DNA from: Clostridiales bacterium UBA735
Lineage (GTDB): Bacteria; Bacillota; Clostridia; Oscillospirales; Oscillospiraceae
DNA: 7,157 nt
Direction of reading: 5' to 3'
NCBI GenBank assembly: GCA_002298695.1
Contig: DBLB01000150.1
Location: 1 to 7,157 of the forward strand
The position numbers were made by a program, and so were the translations under genes. Below, piece by piece: positions 4,401-7,157 of the stretch. The notes under the pieces were generated by a model. It was given only the letters and a program-made list of their open reading frames with translations. It was not told the origin of the DNA and searched no databases. Within the stretch, counting starts at the first letter, position 1. Each line of letters begins with the position of its first letter.

Positions 4401-7157
4401 CAATGAGGGCGGGGCGCTGCTGGTTTCGGCGGCGGCCGGATCCGGCAAGACGAAGGTGCTCATTGACCGGCTGCTGCGGAAGCTCTGCGCGCCGGAGGCG
4501 CCGGCCAACATCGACGAGTTTCTGATCATTACTTACACGAACGCTGCAGCGGCGGAGCTGCGGGCGAAGATCTCGGCGGCCTTGGCCGAGCGGCTGGCAG
4601 GACATCCGGAAAACCGGCATTTGCAGCGGCAGCTGACGCGCATTTATCTGACGCAGATCTCTACGGTGCACGCCTTCTGCGCGTCGGTTCTGCGGCGGTA
4701 TGCGCATGTGCTGGATCTGCCGGCGGATTTCCGCGTCGGCGAGGAATATGAAATGGACGGGCTGCGCGAGCGTGTGCTGGACGAGGTTCTGGAGGACGCC
4801 TATGCGCATCTGACGGAGGAACCGGGCATCGCGGCGGCGATCGACCGACTCGGACACGGGCGGGACGACCGGAAGCTGGCGGCGCTGGTGGTGCAGCTCT
4901 ATGAGGCGGCGCGCTGCCAGGTGAAGCCAGAGGCGTGGATGGCAGCATGTGAAGCGGCCTATCAGGATGCGCGGCCCGCCGCACAGACGCCCTGGGGCGC
5001 ATACTGGCTGGCTCGGCTGCGCAGCGCGGCGGAGCACGCGGACGAATGTCTGTGCGATGCGCTCGGGGCGGTGCAGCGGGATGCGGTGCTGGCGGAGAAG
5101 CTGGGGCCGCTGCTGGAACGGAACCGGGAGGCAGTGCAGCCTTATCGCACGGCGGCGGACTGGGACGCGGTGTTCGCGGCGCGGACGCCGGAGTTCGGGC
5201 GGATGCCCGTGGTGCGGAAGGCGGAGGACCTCGAGGCGAAGGAGCAGGCCGCAGCGCTGCGGAAGACGGCCATCGGGCTGGTGCGCGATGCGCTGGACGC
5301 GTTTTACGGCGACTCGGAGACGGTCTGCACCGATCTGGCGCAGTCGTTCGGGCCGATCGCGGGGCTGTTTTCGCTGGTGCGGCGGTTTGACCGCGCCTAT
5401 ACGGCGGCAAAGCGGCAGCGGAAGCTGCTTGATTTTGCCGATCTGGAGCATGAGGCCATCCGGCTGCTGACCGACCGCTATACCGGCCGGCCGACTGCTG
5501 CGGCGCGGGAGCTTGCGGGGCAGTTCCGCGAGATACTGATCGACGAGTATCAGGACTCCAACGCGATCCAGGAGACGATCTTTCAGGCAATTTCCCGGGA
5601 TGGGCAGAATCTGTTCATGGTCGGGGACGTCAAGCAGTCCATCTATCGGTTCCGGCTGGCGGAGCCGGAGATCTTCCTGCGCAAGTACGCCGCGTATCCG
5701 GACAGCGGGGACGCGGCGGCGGGCGAGGGGCGGAAAATTCTGCTTTCGGACAACTTCCGGTCACGGCCGGAGATCCTGGCGGCGGCGAACGACGTGTTTT
5801 CACTGGTGATGAACCGCGAGGCGGCGGAGCTGGACTACGGCGCGGCGGAGGCGCTGCGTGCGGGACGGGAATTTCCGGCGGCGCCGGGGCCGTTTGTCGA
5901 GCTGCACTGCATCGATTTGCAGGACGGCGCGGACGAGGATGGGCCGGGGCTGGAAAAAAGCCGGGAGGAGGCGGCGTTTGCTGCGCGGCGGATCCGGCAG
6001 ATGCTGGATGAGCGCGTCCCGGTGACGGACGGCGATGCGCTGCGGCCGGTCACGCCCGGGGACATCGTGATCCTGATGCGCTCGCCCGGTGCGACGGCGG
6101 CAGTCTACCAGCAGGCACTGCGGGCGGTCGGCGTGGACAGTGTCAGCGACCGGAGCGGAAGCGTGCTGGATACGACGGAGGCGGAGGTGCTGACGGCAAT
6201 TCTGGCAGTGATCGACAATCCGCATCAGGACGTGCCGCTGGTGACGGCGCTGGGCAGCCCGGTTTTCGGATTTTCGCCGGATGAACTGGCGCAGCCGCGC
6301 ATGGGAAAACGCGACGGCGATTATTATGAATGCCTGCTGGCGATGGAGCTGCAGACGGAGAAGGTGCAGCGCTTTCTGCACTGGCTGGAGGCGCGGTGCG
6401 CACAGGCGGAGCAGAGTACGGTAGCGGAGCTGATCGACAGCGTGCTGACCACGACGGGCATGGCCGAGATCTTTGCCGCGATGCCGGATGGGGCGCAGCG
6501 GACAAAGAACCTGGCGGCGCTGCGCGATCTGGCCATTGCGGCGGAGCGGACGGAAAGCTGCGGACTTGCCTCGTTCCGGGCGCAGCTGGAGCAGATGCGC
6601 GAGCGCGGCATCGTGCCGCCCGGGCAGGGCGGCGAGACAGAGAACGCGGTGCGGATCATGAGCATCCACAAGTCGAAGGGACTGGAATTTCCGGTCGTGT
6701 TTCTGGCCGACCTTTCGCGGCGGTTCAATTTGCAGGACAATACGGCCAGCGTTCTGACTGACCCGGCGCTGGGCGCTGCGGCGCTGGCCGCCGATCTGGA
6801 GGCCAACGCCTGCTGGCCGACGATCGCGCATCTGGCCATTGCGGACAAGAAGACGCGGCAGGCTGTGGCGGAGGAAATGCGCGTGCTGTATGTGGCGATG
6901 ACGCGGGCAAAGGAGCGGCTGATCATGAGTTATTGCTCGGCACAGCTGACGTCTGCTCTGAAAAAGTGGAACGCGGCGCTCACGCGGCCGCTGCGGCCAT
7001 TCGTCGCGGCGCAGGCGCGGCGCCCCGGAGACTGGGTGCTGCTGGCGGCACTCTGCCGGACGGAGGCGGGCGCACTGTTTTCCGTGACGGGTGGAAATGC
7101 CTGGAGCGCGGTGCAGGAATTCCCGTGGGACATTCAGATGCACGATGCGGCGGGGCT
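4360..7157 (+). CDS. addA: ATP-dependent helicase/nuclease subunit A (3' end outside window)
   Basis: AddA is the superfamily 1 helicase and second nuclease of AddAB, moving 3'-5' along one strand at DNA ends. The visible part is 932 codons, open to the window edge; B. subtilis AddA has about 1232 residues, so about a quarter is missing. All helicase motifs are present in order: LTKAQQ (5-10, Q motif); AAAGSGKT with Lys30 (Walker A); ITYTNAAAAEL (Ia); TVHAFC; ILIDEYQDSN with Asp395/Glu396 (Walker B); VGDVKQSIYRFR (421-432, motif III); SDNFRSRPEIL around Asn465/Arg467 (IV); SIHKSKGLEFPVVF (from 768, V); and EEMRVLYVAMTRAKERL (838-854, VI, Arg849). The fixed start follows a full AGGAGG. The frame shows no stops or shifts throughout. 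The RecB-like nuclease domain, with its Asp and Lys residues, should lie beyond the window, so its integrity cannot be judged. PcrA/UvrD is excluded by the AddA-specific YRFRLAEPEIF segment and the partner gene. Confidence 0.96.
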   Translation, partial: MAVTLTKAQQAVVDNEGGALLVSAAAGSGKTKVLIDRLLRKLCAPEAPANIDEFLIITYTNAAAAELRAKISAALAERLAGHPENRHLQRQLTRIYLTQISTVHAFCASVLRRYAHVLDLPADFRVGEEYEMDGLRERVLDEVLEDAYAHLTEEPGIAAAIDRLGHGRDDRKLAALVVQLYEAARCQVKPEAWMAACEAAYQDARPAAQTPWGAYWLARLRSAAEHADECLCDALGAVQRDAVLAEKLGPLLERNREAVQPYRTAADWDAVFAARTPEFGRMPVVRKAEDLEAKEQAAALRKTAIGLVRDALDAFYGDSETVCTDLAQSFGPIAGLFSLVRRFDRAYTAAKRQRKLLDFADLEHEAIRLLTDRYTGRPTAAARELAGQFREILIDEYQDSNAIQETIFQAISRDGQNLFMVGDVKQSIYRFRLAEPEIFLRKYAAYPDSGDAAAGEGRKILLSDNFRSRPEILAAANDVFSLVMNREAAELDYGAAEALRAGREFPAAPGPFVELHCIDLQDGADEDGPGLEKSREEAAFAARRIRQMLDERVPVTDGDALRPVTPGDIVILMRSPGATAAVYQQALRAVGVDSVSDRSGSVLDTTEAEVLTAILAVIDNPHQDVPLVTALGSPVFGFSPDELAQPRMGKRDGDYYECLLAMELQTEKVQRFLHWLEARCAQAEQSTVAELIDSVLTTTGMAEIFAAMPDGAQRTKNLAALRDLAIAAERTESCGLASFRAQLEQMRERGIVPPGQGGETENAVRIMSIHKSKGLEFPVVFLADLSRRFNLQDNTASVLTDPALGAAALAADLEANACWPTIAHLAIADKKTRQAVAEEMRVLYVAMTRAKERLIMSYCSAQLTSALKKWNAALTRPLRPFVAAQARRPGDWVLLAALCRTEAGALFSVTGGNAWSAVQEFPWDIQMHDAAG

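Noticed and set aside
561..4529. A 1322-codon open frame on the minus strand, longer than addB itself, covering spoIIR and addB.
   Set aside because: It is the mirror of GC-rich codon use on the + strand: the predicted product is dominated by Arg, Gln, Leu, Pro and His, shows no recognisable domain, and is opposite two well-conserved genes.
5800..7143. A 447-codon minus-strand open frame, with other long antisense frames at 1810-3375, 3901-5451 and 4661-5590.
   Set aside because: All are low-complexity Arg/Pro/Ala/His-rich shadows of addB and addA without motifs or convincing ribosome binding sites.
1107..7157. AGCGG pentamers, the B. subtilis Chi sequence, occur repeatedly in and around addBA.
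   Set aside because: Such a short GC-rich pentamer is expected often in this composition, and the Chi sequence of this organism is unknown. A genome-wide strand-bias count would be needed.
1..7157. Search for a novel defence, mobile or biosynthetic system.
   Set aside because: All coding space is accounted for by ispE, spoIIR, addB and addA; no transposase, direct-repeat array, tRNA-associated att site or unexplained stretch over 155 bases is present.

Overview
This window reads as ordinary chromosomal DNA of a GC-rich, spore-forming Firmicute, most likely a member of Clostridia related to the Oscillospiraceae/Ruminococcaceae. That placement is inferred from three things: a clear sporulation signalling gene (spoIIR), the Firmicute-type AddAB helicase-nuclease in place of RecBCD, and strong G/C preference at third codon positions with CTG, GCG and CGG prominent. 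All genes lie on the + strand. No mobile element, RNA gene, CRISPR array or phage gene is visible.

Layout: (1) 2-247 is the 3' end of ispE, encoding the MEP-pathway kinase. (2) 248-308 is a short gap with a perfect 15-bp stem and T-rich tail, an intrinsic terminator. A good match to a forespore sigma-F promoter overlaps its left arm. (3) 309-953 is spoIIR, the forespore-to-mother-cell signal that triggers pro-sigma-E processing. It carries an unusual 12-bp tandem repeat and a lipobox-like signal peptide. (4) 954-1106 holds a second intrinsic terminator, an extended -10 promoter, a small inverted repeat around that promoter and a strong ribosome binding site. (5) 1107-4400 is addB. (6) 4360-7157 is addA, overlapping addB by 41 bases and running off the window before its nuclease domain.

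Functionally there are three separate units: isoprenoid precursor synthesis, sporulation signalling, and double-strand-break repair by the AddA/AddB heterodimer. A terminator separates each unit from the next, and each downstream unit appears to have its own promoter. The most interesting point is the ispE-spoIIR junction. The candidate sigma-F promoter would start transcription near the hairpin loop, so the spoIIR message would lack the left arm of the terminator that insulates it from ispE. AddB also looks unusual in having lost its N-terminal Walker A motif while keeping its nuclease and iron-sulphur residues. I see no undescribed multi-gene system here. The findings are local regulatory and protein-level oddities.
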